Shown here piece by piece: positions 17,831-26,066 of a DNA stretch of 64,000 nt. The position numbers and the translations under genes are program-made. This DNA is from Solimonas terrae (GTDB lineage: Bacteria > Pseudomonadota > Gammaproteobacteria > Nevskiales > Nevskiaceae), in NCBI RefSeq assembly GCF_011067135.1, contig NZ_JAAMOW010000004.1, positions 124,001 through 188,000 on the forward strand, in the 5' to 3' direction. Each line of letters begins with the position of its first letter. Position 1 is the stretch's first letter. A model generated the notes under the pieces. It made no database searches, had not been told where the DNA came from, and worked only from the letters and a program-made list of their open reading frames with translations.

Positions 17831-18670
17831 ATGACACTGCCGGGCTACTGGTTCTCGAAGAATCCGGACAAGGCCTGGGCCGAGAAATTCTTTCTCGCCT
17901 TCGTGCCGGTGTTCGGCATTTACAACTACATCGTGCTGTCCAACGGGCTGCTCGACACCGGCAACTTCTGGAACGTCGTGCAGAACCTGCTGATGTGGGT
18001 TCCGTACTGCGTGCTGCTGCCGTGGTGGCTGCGCCGCAACAGTGGCGTGCCGTGGCGGCGCAGCTACTGGTTCAAGTACAACGTCTACATGTTCGTCTAC
18101 GTCTTTTTCATGACGTACTTCGGCACGGAGTACTTCTTCGATGTACTCGGCATCCGCTATCGCTTCCCGCACGTCAGCTGGTATTTCGACTCCGCGCTGC
18201 TCGGCCCGGACGAAGCGAGCGCGCTCGCGAGCTTCCGCAAGGTGCCGCCCAGCATGTACCTCAACGCGGTGGCGTTCTTCATCGTCTATCACACGATCGC
18301 CGTGGTGCTGATGCGCCGCGTGCGGACGATGACGACCGCAGCTGCGCCCTGGTTGCGCGGCCTGCTGTGGGTGGTCACGGTCGCCGCCGCGGCGTATTTC
18401 TTTGCCTGGGCGGAAACCTACTTCTACGTGTCGTCGTCGCAGATGTCGCGCGCCAACGTCTGGTATGTGGACATCCCGCGCATGCTGTCGATCGGCTCGG
18501 CCTGCTACGCGCTGTATTTCATCGTCAGCTTCCCCAACGTTTACCGTCTGGACGAGGATTCCGCCCGGCCCTGGACGATCTCGCGCGCGGCACTCGAAGC
18601 TTCGGCGGTCAGCATGATCGTGCTGCTGCTGCTCGATCTGTTCACCTGGATCGTCGGGCCGATCGCCTGA
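17831..18670 (+). CDS. Cycloeucalenol cycloisomerase-like membrane protein
   Basis: This 279-residue polytopic membrane protein resembles plant cycloeucalenol cycloisomerase (CPI1), which opens the 9,19-cyclopropane ring of phytosterol precursors. From memory of the plant protein, several blocks correspond: NPDKAWAEKFF (11-21), YWFKYN (79-84), FGTEYFFDVLG (97-107) followed by RYRFP, FFAWAET (190-196), YALYFIVSFP with RLDED (226-243), and SRAALEA near the end before LLLDL..GPI. About six or seven hydrophobic segments are present. The ATG at 17831 follows GGGGAG. It stands alone between a motif palindrome and a terminator. Homology is fairly clear; the reaction in this bacterium is unknown. Confidence 0.75.
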   Translation: MTLPGYWFSKNPDKAWAEKFFLAFVPVFGIYNYIVLSNGLLDTGNFWNVVQNLLMWVPYCVLLPWWLRRNSGVPWRRSYWFKYNVYMFVYVFFMTYFGTEYFFDVLGIRYRFPHVSWYFDSALLGPDEASALASFRKVPPSMYLNAVAFFIVYHTIAVVLMRRVRTMTTAAAPWLRGLLWVVTVAAAAYFFAWAETYFYVSSSQMSRANVWYVDIPRMLSIGSACYALYFIVSFPNVYRLDEDSARPWTISRAALEASAVSMIVLLLLDLFTWIVGPIA

Positions 18671-18696
18671 GCCGACGCGCCAGGCAGCTTCGGTGG

Positions 18697-18726
18697 AACG
18701 GCCCCTGACGGGGCCGTTTTCGTTTT
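18697..18726 (+). terminator. Rho-independent terminator
   Basis: A perfect 9-bp stem AACGGCCCC/GGGGCCGTT with a TGAC loop is followed by TTCGTTTTCG. It ends the isomerase-like transcript. Confidence 0.8.
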
Positions 18727-18872
18727 CGTGGCGGGCGTGCGCGAGAATTGCTGCCGGACGGACAGGACGCGCCGCGACGACGCCATGTCGAAATCCGGCA
18801 GGCCCGTTCGTCGTGTTCATGAAACCGCGATGCCGGGCCTGCATCGCGATCACGGATCGAACAGGAGTTGTC

Positions 18873-19361
18873 ATGAAAGCGAAGACCCGCATCACCCCCT
18901 GCCTGTGGTTCGACGGCAAGGGAGAGGAAGCCGCCCGGTTCTACGTCGGCATCTTCCCGAACTCGAAAATCACCGGCATCTCGCATTACGTCGAGGCCGG
19001 CCAGGACGTCCATGGCCAGCGGCCGGGCTCGGTGCTGACCGTCGAATTCGAGCTCAATGGACAGCCGTTCACCGCGCTCAACGGCGGACCGCAGTTCCGG
19101 TTCAACGAAGCGATGTCGCTGCAGGTCGATTGCGAGACGCAGGCCGATGTCGATTACTACTGGGACGCCCTCGGCGCGGGCGGTGGCGTGCAGGCCTGCG
19201 GCTGGCTCAAGGACCGTTACGGCGTGTCATGGCAGGTCGTGCCGGCGATGATCAGTGAGTGGCTGACCGGCGATCCGGCACGCGCGGCGCGCGTGTTTGC
19301 GGCGATCATGCCGATGACCAAGCTCGATATCGCCACCCTGCAGAAAGCTTACGCCGGCTGA
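18873..19361 (+). CDS. PhnB-like VOC family protein
   Basis: This 162-residue protein starts MKAKTRITPCLWFDGKGEEA and contains FYVGIFPNSKI, the signature of the PhnB/3-demethylubiquinone methyltransferase-like (3-dmu-9_3-mt) branch of the VOC superfamily. The C-terminal pattern YGVSWQVVP completes the fold. ACAGGAG precedes the ATG. It is probably cytoplasmic, and the substrate is unknown. The GST gene begins 27 bases later. Confidence 0.85.
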   Translation: MKAKTRITPCLWFDGKGEEAARFYVGIFPNSKITGISHYVEAGQDVHGQRPGSVLTVEFELNGQPFTALNGGPQFRFNEAMSLQVDCETQADVDYYWDALGAGGGVQACGWLKDRYGVSWQVVPAMISEWLTGDPARAARVFAAIMPMTKLDIATLQKAYAG

Positions 19362-19387
19362 TGCTGGCCTGGCCCGGAATGTTCAAC

Positions 19388-20041
19388 ATGAAACCGACAC
19401 TCTACGCGCACCCGTTTTCGTCCTACAGCCAGAAGGCCCTGATCGCGCTCTACGAGAACGACACGGCGTTCGAGTACCGCAAGCTCGGCACGCCGGAAAC
19501 CGATGCCGAGCTCGCGGCACTGTGGCCGATCAGGCGCTTTCCGATCCTGGTCGACAGCGGCCGCACTGTCGTCGAGGCGACGATCATCATCGAGCATCTG
19601 CAGCGTTTCCATCCGGGCGCGGTCGCGCTGATTCCGGCGGCGCCGCACGCCGCGCTCGACGTGCGGACCATGGATCGCTTCTTCGACAACTACGTGATGA
19701 CGCCGACCCAGAAGCTGGTCGGCAATGCCCTGCGGCCGGAGGCCGATCGGGATGCCTACGGTGTCGCCGAAGCGCGCACGATGCTGGACGGCGCCTATGC
19801 CTGGCTCGACGGCGTGATGGCAAAGCGCGAATGGGCGGCCGGCGACGATTTCAGCCTCGCCGACTGCGCCGCCGCCCCGTCGCTGTTCTACGCCGACTGG
19901 GCGCATCCGATCGCCGCGAGCTTCGCGAACCTGATCGCCTATCGCCGGCGCCTGCTGGCGCGGCCGTCGTTCGCTCGCTGCGTCGACGAGGCGCGGTACT
20001 TCCGCCCGTACTTTCCGCTCGGCGCGCCGGATCGGGACTGA
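19388..20041 (+). CDS. Glutathione S-transferase family protein
   Basis: The protein is 217 residues. The N-terminal thioredoxin-like half reads KPTLYAHPFSSYSQKALIAL, with FPILVDSGRTVVEATIIIEHL holding the cis-Pro and the E-A/S glutathione-binding turn. The C-terminal helical half has GDDFSLADCAAAPSLFYADW. The ATG at 19388 was chosen over two upstream in-frame Mets because the conserved family sequence begins there. It may detoxify electrophiles or cleave ethers; the exact role is unknown. Confidence 0.9.
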   Translation: MKPTLYAHPFSSYSQKALIALYENDTAFEYRKLGTPETDAELAALWPIRRFPILVDSGRTVVEATIIIEHLQRFHPGAVALIPAAPHAALDVRTMDRFFDNYVMTPTQKLVGNALRPEADRDAYGVAEARTMLDGAYAWLDGVMAKREWAAGDDFSLADCAAAPSLFYADWAHPIAASFANLIAYRRRLLARPSFARCVDEARYFRPYFPLGAPDRD

Positions 20042-20076
20042 GATCGCACGCGTCATCGCGACGGCGCCGTGCAGGC

Positions 20077-20493
20077 TCAGTCGTGGAAGGTCTGCAGATA
20101 CGCGATCAGATCGGCGCGTTCCTGCGCGGTGGTCGGAAACACGATCATGTTGCTGTCCGGCAGGAACGTGTCCGGATGGGCGAGCCAGAAGTCCAGCAGT
20201 TGCGGTGTCCAGACGAAGCCGGCGTGCTTCATCGTCTCCGAATAGTGTTCGTAGCCTTCGCGCGTGCCGGCCTTGCGGCCGAACACGTCGTAGAGGTTCG
20301 GACCGTTGTGATTGCCGTAGGCCTTCTCCGGGTAGTGGCAGGTACGGCACTGGAAGAAGACCTTGCGACCGCGTGCGACATCGCCGATCGGCGCCGGTGC
20401 GGCAGCCGACATGACCGGCGCATCGGCCGGCGGCGCGGCCTGCGCGATCACGACACTGCCGAGCACCAGAACGAAGGCGAGTACGGTTTTCAT
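20077..20493 (-). CDS. Periplasmic class I cytochrome c
   Basis: The protein is 138 residues with a signal peptide (MKTVLAFVLVLGSVVIAQAA). The haem-binding motif is CRTCH (Cys49, Cys52, His53) and Met116 in DSNMIVF is the likely sixth ligand. The start at 20493 has GAGGAA upstream; a longer frame lacks a signal. It begins 10 bases after the stop of the Tat-exported flavoprotein gene, so the pair is co-transcribed. It likely takes electrons from that flavoprotein in the periplasm. Confidence 0.9.
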   Translation of the reverse strand: MKTVLAFVLVLGSVVIAQAAPPADAPVMSAAAPAPIGDVARGRKVFFQCRTCHYPEKAYGNHNGPNLYDVFGRKAGTREGYEHYSETMKHAGFVWTPQLLDFWLAHPDTFLPDSNMIVFPTTAQERADLIAYLQTFHD

Positions 20494-20503
20494 CGTCTGT
20501 TCC

Positions 20504-22057
20504 TCATGCCGTCCGCAGTGCCGCGTGGCGACCGCCGCGGCGGCCGAAATAGCTCGCGTCGCCGACCGAAACCCCGCTGCCGATGTACGGCCCGACCGGA
20601 ATGCCGGCACTGGTGCGGCCGGCCGCATACAAACCGGGAATCACCTCGCCGAATGCGTTGATGACCTGCGCATCGGTGTTGGTCTGCAGACCGCCGAAGG
20701 TGTGGACCGGCGCGAACACGTTGCCGACCGACAGGTCGTAGGCGGTGAACGGCGCTGCGGCCAGCGGCGCGTTGAAGTGATCGACCTTGTGCAGCAAGGG
20801 GTCCTGACCGTCCTTCGCGTGACGATTGTAGTAGTCGACGGTCTGCGTCAGGGCGCCAGGCGGCATTTTCAATTTCGTTTCGAGTGCATCGATGCTGTCG
20901 GCAGTCGCCGCAACCGGCAGGCGGAAGTCGTCCCAGCCGAAGGCAATGTCCTTGTCGGCGATCAGCCACGCGCGGCCGTTCTGATGGAAGGTGATCTCGT
21001 GACCGAGCAGGCCGTAGTAGCCGTCTTCCGGCACGAAGCGCTGGCCCTTGTCGTTGACGATGATGCCCTTGACGATGGATTCCGGCGGGTAGATCGGAAT
21101 CACCACGAAACCCTGATTCATGCGCAGCACCGCGCCGCCCGCCGCCATGCCCATCTGGATGCCGATGCCGAGATCGCCGGCGCGGCCCCAGGGCGCCGAG
21201 CAGGACGCGAGTTCGGGCGCGAACCGTTCCAGCATCGGCCGGTTGTGAATGAAACCGCCGGCAGCGAGCACCACGCCGCGTCGCGCGCGGATGTTCAGCC
21301 GTTTGCCGCCTTCTTCGACGATCGCGCCGGAAATGCTGCCGTCGGATTCGACGATCAGCCGTTCGGCGGAAACCTTCAGCTTCAGCGTCGCACCGAGCTT
21401 CAGCGCGGAAGCGGTCAGCGCCGCCATCAGATCGCGGCCGCCGATCAGATGCGGCGACGGCGGCACGTGGCCGCGCGGCGCCGGCTTGATCGTGTCGCGG
21501 TACGGCCAGACGCGCTCGCTGCCCGAGAAATACAGCGAGCCGTCGGGAATCGAGATCTCCTTTTCATTGGAGAACTTCTGCGCGTAATGCACGCCGTTGG
21601 CCACCAGCCAGTCGAAGTGCGCGACGCTGTTCTCGCAATAGAGCTGAATCTTGTCGGGCGAGGCGTGCAGACCGCTGGCCGCCGTCATGTAGTCATGCAT
21701 GGCCTCGACGCTGTCGTCGAAGCCGAGCGCCTTCTGCAGGGCCGTGCCGCCGCCGCAATAGCAGACGCCGCCGGAAAGGCTCGATGAGCCGCCGGGAATA
21801 TGGAATTTCTCGATCACCAGCGCGTCGGCGCCGGCGCGACGCGCTTCGATCGCCGCGGCGATGCCGGCCGCGCCGGAACCGACGATCAGCACGTCGGTCG
21901 CCGCGTCCCAATGGCGGACCTCGCTGCGCTTCGCCGGCGTCGCCGCCGACAGATCGAAGCTCGCAGCAGTGGTCGCGGCAGCAGCCGAAGCCATCGCCAG
22001 CCTGCGCAGGAAATCGCGACGGCCACCGGTCGCCGGCGCGTCATGCTCGTTCATCAT
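20504..22057 (-). CDS. Tat-exported FAD-binding dehydrogenase (KstD/fumarate reductase fold)
   Basis: This 517-residue flavoprotein belongs to the FAD_binding_2 family. The N-terminus has a twin-arginine signal (RRDFLRRLAM then an Ala-rich core), so it is exported folded. The dinucleotide site is VLIVGSGAAGIAAAIEA, followed by GGSSSLSGG. ARRGVVLAAGGFIHN and the end HTFGGLQTNTDAQV...GLYAAGRTSAGIPVGPYIG complete the fold. Relatives include 3-ketosteroid delta1-dehydrogenases and flavocytochrome c. With the cytochrome c just downstream, a periplasmic dehydrogenase passing electrons to a cytochrome is inferred. Rubredoxin and Rieske genes lie upstream in the same direction. Confidence 0.85.
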   Translation of the reverse strand: MMNEHDAPATGGRRDFLRRLAMASAAAATTAASFDLSAATPAKRSEVRHWDAATDVLIVGSGAAGIAAAIEARRAGADALVIEKFHIPGGSSSLSGGVCYCGGGTALQKALGFDDSVEAMHDYMTAASGLHASPDKIQLYCENSVAHFDWLVANGVHYAQKFSNEKEISIPDGSLYFSGSERVWPYRDTIKPAPRGHVPPSPHLIGGRDLMAALTASALKLGATLKLKVSAERLIVESDGSISGAIVEEGGKRLNIRARRGVVLAAGGFIHNRPMLERFAPELASCSAPWGRAGDLGIGIQMGMAAGGAVLRMNQGFVVIPIYPPESIVKGIIVNDKGQRFVPEDGYYGLLGHEITFHQNGRAWLIADKDIAFGWDDFRLPVAATADSIDALETKLKMPPGALTQTVDYYNRHAKDGQDPLLHKVDHFNAPLAAAPFTAYDLSVGNVFAPVHTFGGLQTNTDAQVINAFGEVIPGLYAAGRTSAGIPVGPYIGSGVSVGDASYFGRRGGRHAALRTA

Positions 22058-22096
22058 GCCTCCTTCCGTGCGCGACGCGGTCGCGCGCCGCGCCGG

Positions 22097-22258
22097 CTAT
22101 TCGATCTTTTCGTAGGCGTCCTTGCCGGCGCCGCATTCCGGGCAGACCCAGTCGTCCGGGATGTCCTCGAAGCGGGTGCCCGGCGCGATGCCGGTATCCG
22201 GATCGCCCTTTTCCTCGTCGTAGATGTGCCCGCAGATCGTGCATTCCCACTTCGCCAT
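22097..22258 (-). CDS. Rubredoxin
   Basis: This 53-residue protein has the two CxxC knuckles that bind one iron: Cys6/Cys9 (CTICG) and Cys39/Cys42 (CPECG), with [18 protein letters not shown] between them. GAGGGCGAG precedes the ATG at 22258. It lies 24 bases after the Rieske oxygenase gene on the same strand, so it may pass electrons to that oxygenase or to a P450. A paralogue is encoded at 62915. Confidence 0.95.
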   Translation of the reverse strand: MAKWECTICGHIYDEEKGDPDTGIAPGTRFEDIPDDWVCPECGAGKDAYEKIE

Positions 22259-22282
22259 CGGCTCGCCCTCATGTGCTCGGGT

Positions 22283-23479
22283 TCAGGCCGATACGGATTC
22301 GGCCTCCTGGGCGGCGATGACCTCGGCCTGCCGGTCACGCAGGTCATGCACCGTCCACTCGTGATTATGGTTGTGCAGCGGTTTCGGCAACTTCGCACGA
22401 TCGGTGTAGAACTGCGCATACCAGCGCCGCAGCTTGGCGATCGGGCCGTCATTCGCGCACAGCATCGGTTCCGCGCGATAGAGCTTGCGCTCCCAGATGT
22501 AGACGTCTTCCATGAAGGCCTGGTACGAGGCCTCGCAATAGCCCTGCGCGGCCATTTCCAGCGCCTCCGGCGGAAACTCCGCGGCATTGGCCTTGACGAT
22601 GACGCCGAACCAGTATTCGAGCGTGTTCTCGTCGATCGGACACCAGGCGGTGAGGATCGCCGAATCGAACTGCTGCGAATCCTGCGTCTGCCAGGTGTAC
22701 TGGTAGGACGGGCCGTGGCTGATCGAGCGCACGTAGAGCTTGTCGTCCTGCACGTCGGCGGCCAGGCGCGTGTGCGTGCCCCACATCAGCTCGCCGGTCA
22801 TGTGGCCGTTCCAGACCGGCAGCCATCGATCCACGTCATAACCGTGGATCGGCAGCAGATGGCCCTTGTCGACCGTGTTCTCGATCACTTCGCGCGGGTG
22901 CGTCCTGATCGTGATGCGGAAGCGTCGCCAGCCTTTCGTCCAGCCCTGCGAATCGGCGGCGCCGGCCGGGAAGAAGTCGGCGAGCGGCGGAATCTCGTAG
23001 TCGGGCTCGCCGAATTCCGGATCGAACCAGATCAGCACCGTGTCGTTCATCTCGCGCGTGGCGAACGAGCGCGTCTTCGCCCTGGCCGGGATCTTGTCGC
23101 AGTACGGAATCTTCACGCAGGTGCCGGCGCCGTTGTACTGCCAGTTGTGGAACGGGCACTGCAACTCGTTGCCGATCACCTTGCCGGCCGACAGATCGGC
23201 GCCCAGATGCGGGCAGAACGCGTCGAGGCAGCGCACCGAACCGTCTTCGCCGCGATAGAACGCCAGGCGCATGCCGAAGTAGTCGCGCGGCACGACTTCA
23301 CCGGCCGGGAACTCGTCGCTCCAGCCGACCATGTGCCAGCCGCGTGCGTAGCGCGGCGAGCCGTCCGCGAGGCGCGGGATGGTCTGCAGATTGCGTTGCA
23401 CGGTGGCGGCGGATGAGCGCTTTAGCGTGTCCGCTGCGTAGTTGAGATCCCCGCCGTGTCGCTGTTCGTCGCCCATCAT
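22283..23479 (-). CDS. Rieske non-haem iron oxygenase, KshA/Neverland-like
   Basis: The protein is 398 residues. The Rieske cluster ligands are Cys89, His91, Cys108 and His111 (CPHLG...CPFHNW). The mononuclear iron site is visible at Asn201/Asp204/His207/His212 (ENTVDKGHLLPIH). The sequence after the cluster (GTCVKIPYC..IPARAKTRSF) resembles 3-ketosteroid 9-alpha-hydroxylase oxygenase (KshA) and the sterol 7,8-desaturases of the DAF-36/Neverland group. KshA would open ring B; a desaturase would act on an intact sterol. The sequence alone does not separate these. AAGGAG precedes two tandem ATGs, so the true start may be 23476. No KshB-like reductase is adjacent. Confidence 0.88.
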   Translation of the reverse strand: MMGDEQRHGGDLNYAADTLKRSSAATVQRNLQTIPRLADGSPRYARGWHMVGWSDEFPAGEVVPRDYFGMRLAFYRGEDGSVRCLDAFCPHLGADLSAGKVIGNELQCPFHNWQYNGAGTCVKIPYCDKIPARAKTRSFATREMNDTVLIWFDPEFGEPDYEIPPLADFFPAGAADSQGWTKGWRRFRITIRTHPREVIENTVDKGHLLPIHGYDVDRWLPVWNGHMTGELMWGTHTRLAADVQDDKLYVRSISHGPSYQYTWQTQDSQQFDSAILTAWCPIDENTLEYWFGVIVKANAAEFPPEALEMAAQGYCEASYQAFMEDVYIWERKLYRAEPMLCANDGPIAKLRRWYAQFYTDRAKLPKPLHNHNHEWTVHDLRDRQAEVIAAQEAESVSA

Positions 23480-23550
23480 CGTCTCCTTGCGATCGCGCGC
23501 CGGTCCGCCGGCAGCATGGCCAAAAACATTGCGATGACAAGGTTTTCAAA

Positions 23551-23569
23551 TCGTCCTCCAAACGGAGGA
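23551..23569. promoter_or_regulatory. Palindromic copy of the recurring motif
   Basis: TCCTCC-AAAC-GGAGGA is a perfect inverted repeat, and the minus strand reads GTTTGGAGGACGA. It lies 72 bp before the Rieske gene and 114 bp before the divergent membrane-protein gene, so it could serve both. Confidence 0.35.
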
Positions 23570-23683
23570 TGAAAGGATTCCGGCGCGGGCGTGAACTAGC
23601 GGCTGACGACGTCACTGCGTTTTCGCGCGGTGCAGCCGGGCATCGAGATCCGGCGCCGTCGACAGAGCCCGGAGGAGAAACGC

Positions 23684-24181
23684 ATGGCGTCGCGCTGGCT
23701 GGATCGTCTGCTGATCGTGCTGTTCCTGTTCACCAGTTTCATGTCGCTGGTCTATGCGCCGCTGTTCGTGTTCGGCTGTGGCTGGCAAGGCCTCACGCTC
23801 GGGGCCGACGGACCTTGCGCGGCGAGTTGGGTCGGTCGCGCCTGGCTCGGGTACGTGCAGGTCGAACCAATCTACCGCGACGCGCCGGTCTGGCTGCAGC
23901 TGGTCAACGAGCTCGACATGTTCTTCTTCTCGTGGTTCTACGTGCTGTCGGTGATCGTGTTCGTCGCCAGGCGACAGGACCGCCCCTGGTATCGCCGCCT
24001 CGCGACGTTCATGGCCGGGATGATGACCTACGCGATCGGCTTCTATCTGATCTGGGAAGTGCTGACTTACAAGCAGACCGGCGCCCAACTCGCCTCGGTC
24101 GTGATCTTCAACGGCATGTGGCTGGTGATCTTCGGCTTGCTGATGCTGCGTGTGCATGTGCTGCGGCCGCGCGCCGCCTGA
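23684..24181 (+). CDS. EXPERA-like (emopamil-binding/TMEM97-like) membrane protein
   Basis: This 165-residue protein has four hydrophobic segments (about 8-30, 73-95, 108-128, 137-156). The stretch VEPIYRDAPVWLQLVNELDM (60-79) resembles the DP...PPAWF..F..E signature of EXPERA proteins (sigma-2 receptor TMEM97, TM6SF, and the sterol isomerase EBP), with acidic residues Glu61 and Glu76 at the ligand-site positions. The following YRRLATFMAGMMTY matches the next conserved helix. GGAGGAG precedes the ATG. It starts an operon with an ALDH and a ferredoxin and is divergent from the Rieske gene. The family assignment is by eye and tentative; a sterol-binding or isomerase role is inferred. Confidence 0.55.
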   Translation: MASRWLDRLLIVLFLFTSFMSLVYAPLFVFGCGWQGLTLGADGPCAASWVGRAWLGYVQVEPIYRDAPVWLQLVNELDMFFFSWFYVLSVIVFVARRQDRPWYRRLATFMAGMMTYAIGFYLIWEVLTYKQTGAQLASVVIFNGMWLVIFGLLMLRVHVLRPRAA

Positions 24182-24195
24182 ATCTGGATGCCTCG

Positions 24196-25683
24196 ATGAG
24201 CATGGCGGAAAACAAAGTGGATGTGGCCGGCGAAGCGCGACTGCTGATCGACGGCAAGCTGGTCGACGCGCACAGCGGCAGGCGCTATGCCAATCTGAAT
24301 CCGGCGACGGAACAGATCATCGGCGAGGTCGCCGATGCCGGCGTGGCCGACGCCGATGCCGCGATCGCCGCCGCCCGCCATGCCTTCGACAACCGCGATT
24401 GGTCGACTGACCGCGCGCTGCGCAAGCGCTGCCTGATCCAGCTGCGCGATGCGTTGCGCGCCGCGGCACCGTCGTTGCGCGCACAGGTCGTCGCCGAAAC
24501 CGGCGCACCGATGGCGATCACCGAGAACGGCCCGCAGGGCGACGGTCCGATCGCGATCCTCGATTACGTGATCGAGCTGATGGACCGCTATGCCTGGGAC
24601 CGCGAGCTGCCGGTCGCCAACACCATGGGCGTGCCGAGCAAGCGCCTGATCTGGCGCGAGCCGGCCGGCGTGGTCGGGGCGATCTCGCCGTGGAACTTCC
24701 CGTTCCAGATCAACCTGGCGAAGATCGCGCCGGCACTCGCGGCCGGCTGCACGGTGGTGCTGAAGTCCGCCCCGGAAACGCCGTGGACGGCGACGATACT
24801 CGGCAAGCTGGCCGCGGAGCAGACCGACATGCCGGCCGGCGTGCTCAATGTGCTGACTTCGTCCGATCCGGCCGCGGTCGGCGAGAAGCTGGTTGCCGAT
24901 CCGCGCGTCGACATGGTCTCGTTCACCGGCTCGACGCAGACCGGCCGCCGCATCATGGCCAGCGCCGCCGCAAGCGTGAAGAAGGTCTTTCTCGAACTGG
25001 GCGGGAAATCCGCCAACATCATTCTCGACGACGCCGATTTTTCGACCGCGCTGCTGTCGGGGCTGGCGGTCTGCTACCACGCCGGCCAGGGCTGCGCGAT
25101 CACCACGCGCATCCTGCTGCCGAAGTCGCGCTATGCCGAAGGCGTGGAAACCCTGAAGGCGATGTTCGGCTACGTGCAGCCGGGCGACCAGTTCGCCCCG
25201 CAGCAGATCATGGGGCCGCTGGTCAGTGCCCGGCAGCGCCAGCGCGTGCTCGACTACATCGAACTCGGCAAGGCCGAAGGTGCGCGTCTGGTCTGCGGCG
25301 GCGGCAAGCCGGCGCATCTGAGCAGGGGTTGGTGGGTCGAGCCGACGCTGTTCGCCGATGTGCGCAACGACATGCGTATCGCGCGCGAGGAAATCTTCGG
25401 GCCGGTGCTGGTCGCGATCCCGTTCGACGATGACGACGACGCGGTGCGCATCGCCAACGATTCGGACTACGGCCTGTCCGGCGCGATCTTCTCCGCCGAT
25501 CCGGAGCGTGCGCTGCGCATGGCGCGCCGCGTCCGCACCGGCACGCTGAACGTCAACGGCGCCAATTTCTTTGCGCCGGACTCGCCGTTCGGCGGCTACA
25601 AGCAAAGCGGCATCGGCCGCGAGATGGGCGTGCAGGGCTTCGAGGAATACCTGCAGACCAAGACCGTTGCGGTGCCGGCCTGA
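24196..25683 (+). CDS. Aldehyde dehydrogenase (NAD-dependent, class 1/2 type)
   Basis: This 495-residue enzyme has the catalytic Glu at about 267 (LELGGKSANII) and Cys at about 300 (HAGQGCAITTR). ISPWNFPFQ, FTGSTQTGRRI and EEIFGPVL are the standard nucleotide- and fold-defining blocks. The ATG at 24196 is 14 bases after the membrane-protein stop; a second Met follows two codons later. Neighbours suggest it oxidises a P450- or dehydrogenase-derived aldehyde in sterol side-chain breakdown. It differs in class from the ALDH at 11121. Confidence 0.93.
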   Translation: MSMAENKVDVAGEARLLIDGKLVDAHSGRRYANLNPATEQIIGEVADAGVADADAAIAAARHAFDNRDWSTDRALRKRCLIQLRDALRAAAPSLRAQVVAETGAPMAITENGPQGDGPIAILDYVIELMDRYAWDRELPVANTMGVPSKRLIWREPAGVVGAISPWNFPFQINLAKIAPALAAGCTVVLKSAPETPWTATILGKLAAEQTDMPAGVLNVLTSSDPAAVGEKLVADPRVDMVSFTGSTQTGRRIMASAAASVKKVFLELGGKSANIILDDADFSTALLSGLAVCYHAGQGCAITTRILLPKSRYAEGVETLKAMFGYVQPGDQFAPQQIMGPLVSARQRQRVLDYIELGKAEGARLVCGGGKPAHLSRGWWVEPTLFADVRNDMRIAREEIFGPVLVAIPFDDDDDAVRIANDSDYGLSGAIFSADPERALRMARRVRTGTLNVNGANFFAPDSPFGGYKQSGIGREMGVQGFEEYLQTKTVAVPA

Positions 25684-25700
25684 ACAAGACACGAGACGAC

Positions 25701-26027
25701 ATGGTTGCGATCACCTTCATCGAAGACAACGGTACGCGTCATCAGGTCGATGCCGAGCCCGGCACCAATCTGATGGAAGCGGCGACGCTGAACATGGTGC
25801 CCGGCGTGCTCGGAATGTGCGGCGGCATCTGCTCCTGCGCGACCTGCCACTGCTACGTCGGCGACGACTGGCGCGCGCAAGCGGGCGCGCCCGCGGAAGG
25901 CGAGCTGCAGATGCTCGACGCCGTCACGCATCGCAGACCTGGCAGCCGGCTCGGCTGCCAGGTCATCGTCAGCGAGGCGATGGACGGCATCACGATCACG
26001 CTGCCACCGGATCAGGACGCGGGCTGA
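25701..26027 (+). CDS. [2Fe-2S] ferredoxin, adrenodoxin/putidaredoxin type
   Basis: The protein is 108 residues. The cluster ligands are Cys40, Cys46, Cys49 and Cys86 (C-x5-C-x2-C ... C), the spacing of vertebrate-type ferredoxins that feed P450s. EPGTNLMEAA is the usual helix before the cluster loop. Two extra Cys (44 and 51) sit in the loop. It is the only such ferredoxin in the window, so it is the likely electron donor for one or more of the three P450s. No ferredoxin reductase gene is seen. Confidence 0.95.
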   Translation: MVAITFIEDNGTRHQVDAEPGTNLMEAATLNMVPGVLGMCGGICSCATCHCYVGDDWRAQAGAPAEGELQMLDAVTHRRPGSRLGCQVIVSEAMDGITITLPPDQDAG

Positions 26028-26066
26028 TCACGCGCCACGACAATCAAGAGCATCGGGAGAACATCA

